Numbered from the stretch's first letter, positions 1-9,306 are shown. The stretch: 44,097 nt of DNA from Mycoplasma sp. CAG:877 (GCA_000433455.1 HF992482.1:1-44097); one strand, 5' to 3'. The notes: generated by a model not told the origin, from the sequence alone. Numbers and translations: made by a program.

Positions 1-28
1 TAAAATTATTTCCCGGGAAATAATTTTA
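1..28. promoter_or_regulatory. Noc-binding site (NBS) inside a perfect 28-bp palindrome
   Basis: Bases 1-28 equal their own reverse complement. The central 16 bases, 7-22, read TATTTCCCGGGAAATA, which from memory is the consensus Noc-binding site of Bacillus (ParB would prefer TGTTTCACGTGAAACA). A noc gene lies at 16503 in the same window. There is no loop and no U-tract, so a transcription terminator is a poor alternative. The window starts exactly here, so flanking context on the left is unseen. Confidence 0.8.
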
Positions 29-368
29 ATAAAACAGTACTTTTTAAAATGCAATATTTTAAATTTAAATAGATAACTATACACCTTTTAAAAGAAAAAT
101 CGCTTAAAATGCATTTTAGCATTAAAATAGCTTAAAAACGTTGATTTTTCAAGGATTTATACACCAAAACTATAAATAGTAATTGTTCTATATCATTATG
201 ACTACATTTATAACTAAATTAGTTAACTACATAAATTGGTTTTCATTTTTTTACTTGAATATCAAAAAAAACGTTTTTTCCACAAGTAAAATTTTACATA
301 AATATTATAAAATGTTTACTAAATTATACAAAAAAATACATAACTTCAAGAAATACTTTTTTTCCACA
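29..368. other. AT-rich non-coding interval between the Noc site and the gyrA terminator
   Basis: No gene is supported here. A 77-codon open frame on the plus strand has no convincing ribosome binding site and runs into the gyrA terminator. The interval is very AT-rich and contains two TTTTCCACA 9-mers (276-284 and 360-368), which fit the loose DnaA-box consensus TTWTNCACA, plus near matches such as TTATACACC around 156. Their function is not demonstrated. Confidence 0.5.
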
Positions 369-392
369 ACAAAAAACAGGCCTAAAGCCTGT
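369..392 (-). terminator. Rho-independent terminator after gyrA
   Basis: Stem ACAGGC (376-381) pairs with GCCTGT (387-392) around a 5-base loop. On the minus strand it is followed by a T-run (the A-run before 377). It lies just downstream of the gyrA stop. Confidence 0.8.
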
Positions 393-405
393 CTTTTAAT
401 TATAA

Positions 406-2865
406 CTATTCGTTAACATTTTCCACTACACTATCAGTACCAGATTCTTCATTTGCTTCCTTAGTAACAATTGCTACAGTAGCAACTTTCTCATCATTCT
501 TTAAGTTAATAAGTTTAACACCTTGAGTAGCACGTTTTAAAGTGGATACTTGCTCTAATGGCATCTTCATTAAAGTACCATTATCAGTAACAATGATTAC
601 ATCATATTCAGAATCATCAATACATTTTAAAGCAACCATCATACCATTTTTATCAGTAACATTAAGTGCCTTAACACCCTTGCTACCACGATGAGTTAAT
701 CGATATTCATCAATAACAGTTTTCTTACCATATCCTTTATCAGTAACGATTAATATAGTTTGACCAGGATTAACTACCTCTGCTCCAACTACATAACTAC
801 CATCTAAATCAATACCCTTAACACCAGAACTACTTCTACCCATAGGACGAATTTCGCTTTCTGGGAATCGAACCATTCTACCATTATTAGCACCAATAGC
901 AATTTCATTATTTCCACAAGTCTTTCTAACAGAAATTAACTCATCATTTTCCTTTAAAACAATAGCAATCTTACCAGATTTTCTAATACTATCAAATTCA
1001 GAAATATCAGTTCTCTTAACTACTCCATTCTTAGTAGTAAATACCAGATATTTAATTTCAGAACTGTCAGCAGAAATTTCCACAATCGAACTAATGTTCT
1101 CATCTTTATCTAATTGTAGTAAATTAATGATTGGTAAACCTTTAGATTGTCTAGAAAATTCAGGAACTTCGTATCCTTTCATTCTATAAACTCTACCCTT
1201 ATTTGAGAAGAATAAGATATAGTCGTGAGTCTTCATAGAAATTAAATGTTCTACAAAGTCCTCCTCATTAATAGTCATACCATTAACACCAACTCCGCCT
1301 CTATTTTGAGTACGATAAGTATCAGTTCTTAATCTTTTAATATAACCATTTCTAGTTAAAGTAACAATAACATCCTCATTAGGAATTAAAGACTCATCTT
1401 CAATATATTCAATAGCAGTCATATCAATATTAGTACGACGCTCATCGCCATATTTATCCTTAATTTCTAATAATTCATTTTTGATAACCTCTAAAACCTT
1501 CTCATCACTAGCTAAAATGCCACGTAACTCTTCAATTAGTTTTAGTAAGTCATTTAATTCATTTTCTATCTTTTCACGTTCTAAGCCCGTTAAACGGCGT
1601 AATTTCATTTCTAATATTGCATTAGCCTGAACTTCAGTCAATTTGAAGTTAGTCATTAAACCAGTTCTAGCCTCATCATCAGATTTAGCAGCTCTAATTA
1701 ACTTAATAACAGCATCGATATTATCTAAGGCTATTTTTAAACCTTCTAATATATGAACACGTTTTTCAGCAACATCTAAATCATACTTAGTTCTACGAAT
1801 AATAACCTCTTTTTGGAAATCAATATACTTAACAATAATATCTTTCAAACCTAAAGTCTTAGGAACTCCTTGATCTAACATCAAGAAAATTATTCCATAA
1901 GTAGTTTGAAAAGCAGTATGTTTATATAACTTATTTAAAACAACTTGTGCATTAGCATCTTTCTTTAAAGTAATAGTTATTTTAATACCATTTTTTAAAT
2001 CAGAATGATAATCAGCAATACCTTCAATTGTCTTATTATGAACAAGTTCAGCAACCTTATTCTTTAACTCTAAAGTATTAACACCATAAGGAACTTCATC
2101 AATTATAATATGATGTTTACCATTACTATCCTCTATTGTAGCCTTACTTCTTATAGTAATAGAACCACGACCAGTTTCATAAGCCTTACGAATACCACTA
2201 TTTCCTAAAATGATTGCTCCAGTAGGAAAATCAGGTCCCTTGATATGTTGCATTAACTCATCTAAAGTAATATCATGATTATCAATATAAGCAACACAAC
2301 CATCTATTACCTCTCCCAAATTATGAGGAGGAATATTAGTAGCCATACCAACCGCAATACCAGTCGTACCATTAACTAAAATATTAGGAAAACGAGAAGG
2401 TAAAACATCAGGTTCTCTTTCACTCTCATCAAAGTTAGGACTAAAATTAACAGTATTTTTGTTAATATTTCTTAATAATTCCAACGAAATCTTTGAAAGT
2501 CTAGACTCAGTGTAACGCATCGCTGCTGCTCCATAACCTTCAATATTACCAAAGTTACCATGACCATCAACTAACATATAACGATATGAAAAATCTTGTG
2601 CCATTCTAACCATTGCTTCATAAATACTAGAATCACCATGTGGGTGATATTTACCCATAACATCTCCAACAATTCTAGCACTCTTCTTATGAGTCTTATC
2701 AGGAGTATATCCAGATTCATACATAGAATAAAGAATTCTTCTATGAACAGGTTTTAAACCATCTCTTAAATCAGGAAGTGCACGAGCAACAATAACACTC
2801 ATTGAATACTCTAAAAATGAATCTTGTACTTCCTTAACAATATTATTTTTTTCTAATCTATCCAT
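406..2865 (-). CDS. gyrA: DNA gyrase subunit A
   Basis: Breaking and rejoining subunit of gyrase, the ATP-dependent enzyme that introduces negative supercoils; acts as A2B2 with GyrB, encoded 13 bp upstream. The 819-residue length is normal. The N-terminal winged-helix region carries the catalytic tyrosine (Tyr118 in AMRYTE). The quinolone-determining segment reads GDSSIYEA with Ser79 and Glu83 at the two classical positions, the pattern of a drug-sensitive enzyme. The C-terminal beta-pinwheel contains a GyrA-box-like QNRGGVG, which supports GyrA over ParC; it is a little degenerate compared with the usual QRRGGKG. The start has a GGTGG ribosome binding site. Last gene of the recF-gyrB-gyrA run, followed by a terminator. 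Confidence 0.97.
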   Translation of the reverse strand: MDRLEKNNIVKEVQDSFLEYSMSVIVARALPDLRDGLKPVHRRILYSMYESGYTPDKTHKKSARIVGDVMGKYHPHGDSSIYEAMVRMAQDFSYRYMLVDGHGNFGNIEGYGAAAMRYTESRLSKISLELLRNINKNTVNFSPNFDESEREPDVLPSRFPNILVNGTTGIAVGMATNIPPHNLGEVIDGCVAYIDNHDITLDELMQHIKGPDFPTGAIILGNSGIRKAYETGRGSITIRSKATIEDSNGKHHIIIDEVPYGVNTLELKNKVAELVHNKTIEGIADYHSDLKNGIKITITLKKDANAQVVLNKLYKHTAFQTTYGIIFLMLDQGVPKTLGLKDIIVKYIDFQKEVIIRRTKYDLDVAEKRVHILEGLKIALDNIDAVIKLIRAAKSDDEARTGLMTNFKLTEVQANAILEMKLRRLTGLEREKIENELNDLLKLIEELRGILASDEKVLEVIKNELLEIKDKYGDERRTNIDMTAIEYIEDESLIPNEDVIVTLTRNGYIKRLRTDTYRTQNRGGVGVNGMTINEEDFVEHLISMKTHDYILFFSNKGRVYRMKGYEVPEFSRQSKGLPIINLLQLDKDENISSIVEISADSSEIKYLVFTTKNGVVKRTDISEFDSIRKSGKIAIVLKENDELISVRKTCGNNEIAIGANNGRMVRFPESEIRPMGRSSSGVKGIDLDGSYVVGAEVVNPGQTILIVTDKGYGKKTVIDEYRLTHRGSKGVKALNVTDKNGMMVALKCIDDSEYDVIIVTDNGTLMKMPLEQVSTLKRATQGVKLINLKNDEKVATVAIVTKEANEESGTDSVVENVNE

Positions 2866-2878
2866 CTAAACCACCATC

Positions 2879-4807
2879 CTAAACATCCAAATTTTCTACA
2901 TAAGTTGCATTAGTTTCAATAAATTCTCTTCTAGGGCCAACATCTTCACCCATAAGTTTAGAGAAAACATCATCTGCAGCAATAGTATCTTCAACAGTAA
3001 TCTGTCTTAAAACACGTTTATGAATATCCATGGTAGTTTCATTTAACTCCTCAGCATCCATTTCTCCTAAACCTTTCATACGAGCAATATCATACTTTGT
3101 ATTTGGAGAAAGTGTTGCCAAATACTCATCACGTTCCTGTTCATTTAAAACATACTTGATAGTTTTACCATGTTTAATAACAAATAATGGTGGTTGAGCA
3201 GCATATACATGTCCTGCTTCAACAATAGGTCTAAAAAATCTATAAAACAAAGTTAATAATAATACACGAATGTGACTACCATCAACATCAGCATCAGTCA
3301 TGATGATTATCTTATGATAACGAAGTTTATTCAAATCAAACTCATCACCAATACCAGTACCAAACGCCGTAATTATAGTTCTAATTTCTTCATTTGATAA
3401 AGCCCTATCTAATCTAGCTTTTTCAACATTTAAAATCTTACCACGTAAAGGTAAAATAGCTTGAGTCATACTATCTCTACCCTTAATAGCAGATCCACCT
3501 GCTGAATCTCCTTCGACTAAGAAAATTTCACTAACAGCAGCATCCTTACTTTTACAATCAGAAAGTTTTCCATAGAAATTAGTAATATCTAAATCCCCTT
3601 TTCTTCTCGTTAATTCCCTTGCTTTCTTAGCAGCAACTCTTGCCCTACTTGCTGTCATAGCCTTATCTAAAATAATCTTTGCTTGATCAGGATTTTCCAT
3701 TAAAAATCTTTCAAAAGCCTCTGAAAATATTTTATCCACAACTCCTCTAACTTCACTATTTCCTAGTTTTGTCTTAGTTTGACCTTCAAATTGTGGGTCT
3801 GGATGCTTAACAGAAATAATCATTGTTAAACCTTCTCTAACATCATCACCAGTTAAAGGATCATCGTTTTGTTTCAAAATATTTGCTGAAACACCATACT
3901 TGTTTAAAACCCTAGTCAATGCTCTTCTAGCACCATCTTCATGAGTTCCACCTTCAGGAGTCGTAATATTATTAACAAATGAATAAATACAAGAATTATA
4001 AGTTTCATTATATTGTAATGCTACTTCTACACTAATATCCTTATCCTTACCTGAAACATCAACTATAGTTTCATGAATAGGATTCTTATTAGAATTAATC
4101 ATTTTAACATATTCACTAATTCCACCTTCATAACAGAAAGAATCTTTCTTATCAGGCTCTCTATCATCATATAAAGATATTCTTAAACCTTTATTTAAAA
4201 ATGCTAATTCTCTTAATCTTTTCATTAAAATATCATAGTCAAATACTGTAGTTTCAGTAAAAATTTCATCATCTGGTAAGAAGTGAACTGTTGTACCCGT
4301 TCTATCTTCATCGCATTTATCAATAATCTTCAAACTATCATCTGGATGACCACCATGACTAAATCTTTGATAATAAACATTTCCATTTTTATATACCTTA
4401 ACCTCTAACCAGTCACTTAAAGCATTAACAACACTAGCACCAACTCCGTGAAGACCACCAGATACTTTATAGCCTCCTCCGCCAAATTTTCCACCAGCAT
4501 GTAATACTGTATAAACCGTTTCCACCGTACTTTTACCAGTCTTTGGATGTATATCAACAGGTATTCCACGTCCATCATCCTTAACAGTTATACTATTATC
4601 TTTGCCAATAGTAACTTCAATATGAGTACAATACCCAGCCAAAGCCTCATCAATAGCATTATCAACTATTTCCCAAACTAAATGATGAAGTCCTCTAGAA
4701 CTAGTTGTACCAATATACATACCAGGACGTTTTCTTACAGCCTCTAATCCTTCAAGTACTTGAATGGATGACGAATCATAAGAACCCTGAACTTTATCTT
4801 CATTCAT
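2879..4807 (-). CDS. gyrB: DNA gyrase subunit B
   Basis: ATPase subunit of gyrase. The 642-residue length is typical of Bacillota GyrB. The N-terminal GHKL ATPase shows the EIVDNAIDEA and GGLHGVGASVVNAL motifs. The TOPRIM domain shows LVEGDSAGG and the acidic triad region DADVDGSHI. The C-terminal GyrA-contacting tail has MKGLGEMDAEELNETTMD. It starts 8 bp after the recF stop, with an AGTAGG-type ribosome binding site inside the end of recF, so the two are probably translated from one message. An exact DnaA box (TTATCCACA, 3732-3740) lies within the coding sequence, perhaps by chance. ParE is the main alternative, but position next to gyrA and recF at oriC favours GyrB. Confidence 0.97.
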   Translation of the reverse strand: MNEDKVQGSYDSSSIQVLEGLEAVRKRPGMYIGTTSSRGLHHLVWEIVDNAIDEALAGYCTHIEVTIGKDNSITVKDDGRGIPVDIHPKTGKSTVETVYTVLHAGGKFGGGGYKVSGGLHGVGASVVNALSDWLEVKVYKNGNVYYQRFSHGGHPDDSLKIIDKCDEDRTGTTVHFLPDDEIFTETTVFDYDILMKRLRELAFLNKGLRISLYDDREPDKKDSFCYEGGISEYVKMINSNKNPIHETIVDVSGKDKDISVEVALQYNETYNSCIYSFVNNITTPEGGTHEDGARRALTRVLNKYGVSANILKQNDDPLTGDDVREGLTMIISVKHPDPQFEGQTKTKLGNSEVRGVVDKIFSEAFERFLMENPDQAKIILDKAMTASRARVAAKKARELTRRKGDLDITNFYGKLSDCKSKDAAVSEIFLVEGDSAGGSAIKGRDSMTQAILPLRGKILNVEKARLDRALSNEEIRTIITAFGTGIGDEFDLNKLRYHKIIIMTDADVDGSHIRVLLLTLFYRFFRPIVEAGHVYAAQPPLFVIKHGKTIKYVLNEQERDEYLATLSPNTKYDIARMKGLGEMDAEELNETTMDIHKRVLRQITVEDTIAADDVFSKLMGEDVGPRREFIETNATYVENLDV

Positions 4808-4815
4808 TTTATAAC

Positions 4816-5928
4816 CTACTTTCTCTCTACTTTTCCATTTTCTACCTTATATACATAAGCATCATCTAAATATTTTTTATTTATTCCTTTTAAATTAGTA
4901 GTAGTCAAAATACTTTGAATATCCCTTTCATTGATTACCTTAAGTATCCTATTTTGTTTCTTAGAATCAAATTCACTAAAAATATCATCAAGTAATAATA
5001 TAGGCAATGTTCCTGTATATTTTTCAAAAATATTAATTTCAGCCAATTTAAAAGCCAAAACTGCTAATTTTTGTTGACCTTGTGAACCAAAATACTTCAA
5101 ATCATTATCTAAAAATTGAAATACAAAATCATCTCTATGTGGACCATATAAAGTCATCCCATTATTTAACTCTTTCATATAATTCTTAGTAAAAATTTTT
5201 TTTAACGTGTTTTGCATCTCTAAAGTATCATAACTACTAAACTCAACATTAGGTAAATAAACAATTTTTAAACCATTTGTATTAGAAATATCACTGAAAT
5301 AAGTATCAATATATTCATTAACAAAATCTAAATATTCTCTTCTCTTCTGATAAATAATAATAGCCTTCTCTATCAATCTATCAGTAATAATATCTAAATA
5401 CTTTTTATCCGCAATACTACTGCTAAAAAGTATTTTCAAGTACTCATTTCTAGTTTTTAAAATTTTATTATACTCATTATAAGTATTCAAATAAACTTTT
5501 GAAATTTGTGATAACTGAATATTTAACAGATTTCTTCTTATATTTGGTGAACCCTTTATTATATCTAAATCATCAGGTGTAAAAACAATTACATTCAAAT
5601 TAGAAATATAATCTGCTAATTTTTTTACCTCTGTACCATTTACACTAGTTTTCTTTGTATCATTAGTAACAGAAACCTCTAACTTAGAAATAATATTATC
5701 TTTCCTTATAGTTCCCTTTATTGCACTCTTACTTTTTCCAAACTGAATTATATTAGGATTATTCCCTACTCTATGCGATTTTGTAAGTGCCAATATAACA
5801 ATAGATTCCAATATATTAGTCTTTCCCTGAGCATTATCTCCAATAAAAATATTCATCTTTTTATTAAGATTAACTAACACACTAGAATAATTTCTAAAAT
5901 TTACCAAACTAATTTTTGATATTTTCAT
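4816..5928 (-). CDS. recF: DNA replication and repair protein RecF
   Basis: SMC-like ATPase that helps load RecA at single-strand gaps. The 370-residue length is normal. It has a Walker A motif GDNAQGKTN near residue 35, an ABC-type signature GSQGQQKLAVLA, and a Walker B region ILLLDDIFSEFD near the C-terminus. Order dnaN, (one gene), recF, gyrB, gyrA matches the conserved origin cluster. The gene is separated from the upstream comK-like gene by 135 bp that include a hairpin terminator, so a separate recF promoter is likely, but I could not place one with confidence. Confidence 0.95.
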   Translation of the reverse strand: MKISKISLVNFRNYSSVLVNLNKKMNIFIGDNAQGKTNILESIVILALTKSHRVGNNPNIIQFGKSKSAIKGTIRKDNIISKLEVSVTNDTKKTSVNGTEVKKLADYISNLNVIVFTPDDLDIIKGSPNIRRNLLNIQLSQISKVYLNTYNEYNKILKTRNEYLKILFSSSIADKKYLDIITDRLIEKAIIIYQKRREYLDFVNEYIDTYFSDISNTNGLKIVYLPNVEFSSYDTLEMQNTLKKIFTKNYMKELNNGMTLYGPHRDDFVFQFLDNDLKYFGSQGQQKLAVLAFKLAEINIFEKYTGTLPILLLDDIFSEFDSKKQNRILKVINERDIQSILTTTNLKGINKKYLDDAYVYKVENGKVERK

Positions 5929-6027
5929 TTAAAAACGTATAAAAGACCCATATACTTCACCTATCCCCTATTTCAGTATTCCTATACAGACATACATATT
6001 ATACCATACAAGGGCAAATAAAGCACC

Positions 6028-6056
6028 AAAAAATAGTTATTATTAACTATTTTTTT
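6028..6056. terminator. AT-rich hairpin terminator between the comK-like gene and recF
   Basis: Arms of 12 bases (6028-6039 and 44-55 of the same line, AAAAAATAGTTA with TAACTATTTTTT) around a 4-base loop. A/T runs flank both sides, so it could act in either direction. It lies just after the comK-like stop. The stem has very low GC. Confidence 0.55.
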
Positions 6057-6063
6057 CACTATT

Positions 6064-6510
6064 TTAACGATTTTTTCTATTTCTCATAACTAAGTCTAAT
6101 CTAGATGCCCTTGATACCTGATTTTCTATTGTTCTATAAGAGCATGGAACAATAATTTCCCTGTTATTATCAAAGACTATTTTCGTATTAGAAGAATCAA
6201 TTTTTTCAAAATATTTTATTCTTCCTAAAGAAATCCAAACACAGTCAGCTGAACTTGGTGAAGTCGTTGGAAAAACAATAATATTATTATTTTCCTCAAC
6301 AATAATAGGCACCTTATACTCAGCCCCTAAAATAGACTTAGCACTATCCTTTCTTCCATTATAAGTACTACCAAAATACTTACAACTATCCTCCATTATC
6401 TTAAAAGGAGTCTCATTAACAATATAACGACTATCATCTTCGTATACTAAACTATTCTCCTCCGAATTAGGAACTATTGCTAAAGTTCCCCTACTAATTT
6501 CATATTTCAT
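6064..6510 (-). CDS. comK: ComK-family competence transcription factor, C-terminally short
   Basis: B. subtilis ComK is the master activator of natural transformation genes. This 148-residue protein aligns by eye over ComK's core: an N-terminal pro-beta region, DSCKYFGSTYNGRKDS (41-56), a VPIIVEE...FPTTS block (68-84), CVWIS (90-94), and SYRTIENQVSRAS (124-136), each with a clear counterpart in B. subtilis ComK. It stops about 40 residues early compared with the 192-residue B. subtilis protein. The missing part there includes the segment recognised by the MecA/ClpCP degradation system (FMLYPK-like). The ribosome binding site AGGGGGA is strong. It sits between dnaN and recF, where yaaA is usual, and has its own promoter and terminators on both sides. 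Assignment to the family is fairly sure; a role in competence is inferred. Confidence 0.82.
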   Translation of the reverse strand: MKYEISRGTLAIVPNSEENSLVYEDDSRYIVNETPFKIMEDSCKYFGSTYNGRKDSAKSILGAEYKVPIIVEENNNIIVFPTTSPSSADCVWISLGRIKYFEKIDSSNTKIVFDNNREIIVPCSYRTIENQVSRASRLDLVMRNRKNR

Positions 6511-6553
6511 TTAAAATTCCCCCTCTGAAAACTACACGTTTTCGTTCAAAAAT

Positions 6554-6583
6554 ATATCATTTTTCTTTGTCACTTCTTGTCAA
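6554..6583 (-). promoter_or_regulatory. Putative promoter of the comK-like gene
   Basis: On the minus strand TTGACA (6578-6583) is followed after 18 bases by TGATAT (6554-6559). It lies downstream of the dnaN terminator and 44 bp before the comK-like start. The minus-10 match is imperfect. Confidence 0.45.
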
Positions 6584-6598
6584 AATATGTAGAAATAA

Positions 6599-6631
6599 CA
6601 AAAAAATAGAAGATTTTTATCACCTTCTATT
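6599..6631 (-). terminator. Rho-independent terminator after dnaN
   Basis: Arms AATAGAAG (6605-6612) and CTTCTATT (6624-6631) around an 11-base loop, with a T-run on the minus strand after the stem. It separates the dnaA-dnaN message from the comK-like gene. Confidence 0.65.
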
Positions 6632-6679
6632 ATAATTATACGAAAAATTTTTATTTTTCCCGGAATTTTTTTACTAAAA

Positions 6680-7807
6680 TTAATAAGTTCTAATTGGTAA
6701 AACTAATTGTGTTAAAGTTGTATCCTCACTAGACTTGATTAAAATAGGTTTAATTTCACCAACAAAGTGAATATCAACAGTTTCTGTGGAAAAACTCTTT
6801 AATGCTTCCATCATATATTTAGCACTAAATGAAATCTTAATATTCTCACTATTATTCTTAATAATTGGCATTTTCTCTTCAACTCTACCAATCTCGGCAG
6901 AACTACTACGTAAAATTAGCCAATCATCAGTAGTCTCTAAAGTAACAATATTCTTCTCCTTATCACTAGTTAAAATACTAACACGGTCAATAACATCATA
7001 AAAATCAGCTAACTTAGTACTTACAACTAAAAGTGAATCATCTGGTAATAAGTTAGAAGTATTTGGATAAGTACCATTAATAAGTCTTGATTCAAACTTC
7101 AAATTGCCTGTTTTAAACAAAATCTTATTATTAAATATATGTAATTCAACAATTTCATCATCATCAGATAAAATTTTACAAAATTCAACTATATTATGAC
7201 TAGGAATAACAATATTATAATTTTCTTCACTTTCCTTATCCAATTTAACAACTTTTCTTGCTAAACGATAAGAATCTGTAGAATTACATTCTAATACATC
7301 CCCTACTATATTAAAATTAATACCAGTAAGAACTAACTTACTTTCCTCATTAGAAGAAGCAAATGCAGTTTGATTAACAATAGTTTTGAAAACACTAGCG
7401 TTAACATTAACTTTTTTCTTACTTTCCTCAAGTCCTATATTAGGATATTCACTTTCACTAATACCATTTAGGTTAAATTCACTATTTTCTGTGTAAATTA
7501 ATATCTTTAATTCATCAACTACTTCAATATTAATATACTTATCTGGTAACTTTCTAACAATATCTAAAATATATTTACCTTGAATAATAATACTACCTTC
7601 ATTTTCAATTTTAAAATCTTCATCATTATTACTCTCAATACTTGTTTGAATAGTAATATCATTATCACTAGCAGTTAAAGTTAATTTTTTCTTTTTTAAC
7701 TCAAATTTAATTCCTGCTAAAACTGGTATTAAGTTCTTTGTAGAAATTGCTCTTGATACCTTGTTTAAAGCGTCTAGTAATAAATCCTTCTTAATTGTAA
7801 ATTTCAT
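6680..7807 (-). CDS. dnaN: DNA polymerase III beta subunit (sliding clamp)
   Basis: Ring-shaped processivity clamp that tethers DNA polymerase to the template and serves as a docking platform for replication and repair proteins. The 375-residue length and the three-fold repeated clamp architecture are normal. The N-terminus MKFTIKKDLLLDALNKVSRA and the C-terminal LVLPIRTY, part of the partner-binding pocket, are family hallmarks. It follows dnaA with a 131-bp gap holding DnaA boxes, the arrangement found in Bacillus, and is followed by its own terminator. Ribosome binding site GAAGGAAT precedes the start. Confidence 0.97.
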   Translation of the reverse strand: MKFTIKKDLLLDALNKVSRAISTKNLIPVLAGIKFELKKKKLTLTASDNDITIQTSIESNNDEDFKIENEGSIIIQGKYILDIVRKLPDKYINIEVVDELKILIYTENSEFNLNGISESEYPNIGLEESKKKVNVNASVFKTIVNQTAFASSNEESKLVLTGINFNIVGDVLECNSTDSYRLARKVVKLDKESEENYNIVIPSHNIVEFCKILSDDDEIVELHIFNNKILFKTGNLKFESRLINGTYPNTSNLLPDDSLLVVSTKLADFYDVIDRVSILTSDKEKNIVTLETTDDWLILRSSSAEIGRVEEKMPIIKNNSENIKISFSAKYMMEALKSFSTETVDIHFVGEIKPILIKSSEDTTLTQLVLPIRTY

Positions 7808-7847
7808 ATATATTCCTTCTTTCTTTTATATTATTTTTATTATTACT

Positions 7848-7918
7848 GTGGAAAATGTTGAAAACTTCATTTTTTCTTTATTTATCAATCTTTTTTATCA
7901 ACTGTTTTCTGTGGATAA
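7848..7918. promoter_or_regulatory. DnaA boxes between dnaA and dnaN (oriC, downstream part)
   Basis: On the minus strand the dnaA-dnaN gap contains an exact DnaA box TTATCCACA (TGTGGATAA on plus, 7910-7918) and TTTTCCACA (TGTGGAAAA on plus, about 7848-7856). Both precede AT-rich DNA, including a TAATAATAA run that could serve as DnaA-trio or unwinding sequence. In B. subtilis strand opening happens in the equivalent gap. Confidence 0.65.
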
Positions 7919-7938
7919 AATATTTAAAACTAAAAGTT

Positions 7939-9306
7939 TTACACAATACCTATATCCTTTTTCAACTTTTCTACTATATTTGCCAAGTCTTTGTTGATTT
8001 TAATTTCGTTTTCTATCTTTTCCACTGAATGCATTACTGTTGAATGGTCTTTTCCACCAAATTCTGTTCCTATCTTAGGAAATGACTCGTTTGTCATACT
8101 CCTACAGAGGTACATAGCAATTTGTCTTGGAAAAGAAATATTAGAACTCCTCTTTTTACTTCGTATATCCTCAACAGATATTTGAAAATACTCAGATACA
8201 ATCTTTTGAATCCTTTGTATATCATTCTTTTCACTCATACCCTTACTAATAAAGTCTTTTAAAGCCTCTATTGCCAAGTCTAATGTAATCTCTGCTCCAC
8301 CCATAATTGTGGAATATGCAATCAATCTTGTTATAGAACCCTCTAATTGTCTAACATCAGTACCTATATTAGAGGCTATATATTCTATAACATCTTCAGA
8401 TATTTCCTTTTCAAAGTTCCCACCTATTATCTTTTTTCTTAATATTTGCATTCTAAGAGCAAAATCTGGTGGAAAAATATTAACTGTTAGTCCCCAGCAG
8501 AACCTTGTCCTTAAACGGTCTTCTAACAGTTTCAAATCATCTGGAGACCTATCTGAAGAAATAATTATCTGCTTACTATCATTATATAATGAGTTAAAAG
8601 TGTGGAAAAACTCTTGCTGAGTCTTAGTTGCTCCTCCTAAAAATTGAATATCGTCTATAATTAAAACATCAATATTTCTATACTTATTCTTAAAAAAGTC
8701 AACATAATTGAAGTTAGTTCCAGAGTCATCTTTCTTATTAACCTTAATAAAATCCTGTGTAAACTGGTCCGATGTAACATATAAAACTCTTTTATTAGTA
8801 GTATCCATAATATAATTACCTATAGCATGCATCAAGTGAGTCTTCCCTAACCCACTATTTCCGTATATAAATAAAGGATTATACATTTTACCAGGATTTT
8901 CAGCAACAGACAAAGCCGCAGCATGTGCAAACTTATTACTATTACCAACTATAAAGTTTTCAAACGTATACTTTGCATTTAAATTTGACTGAATCTTATT
9001 ATTAGGAACTCCTTCTAATTCTGGCTCTATTTCAACCTTTTTAGGAAGTATTTCCTCTATTTCTTCCTTTAATAATAAGATTAATTCAAAATTAGTACCA
9101 GTAATCTCATTTAAGGTACTAACAATAAGTTCTGAATAATTATCAATTAAATGTTTTTTATGGATTGGCATAGGTACAATAATATAAGCCTTACCATCTT
9201 CTAACTTATGTAAATGCGTATCTGCAAACCAGGTTTCGAAAGATAATGAAGTTAATTCTTCTTTTATTTGACCTAAGAACTTGGTCCATAAAATATCGAC
9301 ATTCAT
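7939..9306 (-). CDS. dnaA: Chromosomal replication initiator protein DnaA
   Basis: Binds DnaA boxes and melts oriC. With the start at 9306 the protein has 455 residues, the usual size. Domain I (1-80) interacts with helicase partners. The AAA+ domain has Walker A GNSGLGKTH (149-157) and Walker B VLIIDDIQF (214-222). The C-terminal domain IV has the DNA-binding signature GKDHSTVMHSVEKI. The frame extends 23 codons further upstream, but the ATG at 9306 has the GGGGAGATGG ribosome binding site and begins with the family-typical MNVDILWTKFL, so the longer version is rejected. Flanked by DnaA-box clusters on both sides, consistent with autoregulation. Confidence 0.97.
   Translation of the reverse strand: MNVDILWTKFLGQIKEELTSLSFETWFADTHLHKLEDGKAYIIVPMPIHKKHLIDNYSELIVSTLNEITGTNFELILLLKEEIEEILPKKVEIEPELEGVPNNKIQSNLNAKYTFENFIVGNSNKFAHAAALSVAENPGKMYNPLFIYGNSGLGKTHLMHAIGNYIMDTTNKRVLYVTSDQFTQDFIKVNKKDDSGTNFNYVDFFKNKYRNIDVLIIDDIQFLGGATKTQQEFFHTFNSLYNDSKQIIISSDRSPDDLKLLEDRLRTRFCWGLTVNIFPPDFALRMQILRKKIIGGNFEKEISEDVIEYIASNIGTDVRQLEGSITRLIAYSTIMGGAEITLDLAIEALKDFISKGMSEKNDIQRIQKIVSEYFQISVEDIRSKKRSSNISFPRQIAMYLCRSMTNESFPKIGTEFGGKDHSTVMHSVEKIENEIKINKDLANIVEKLKKDIGIV

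Noticed and set aside
183..416. 77-codon plus-strand open frame left of gyrA
   Set aside because: No ribosome binding site, composition of random AT-rich DNA (F, K, N, I, Y), and it runs through the gyrA terminator.
6650..6670. TTCCCGG half-site resembling the Noc-binding site
   Set aside because: Only one arm fits; the other (GGAATTTT) breaks the symmetry, so it is not called a second NBS.
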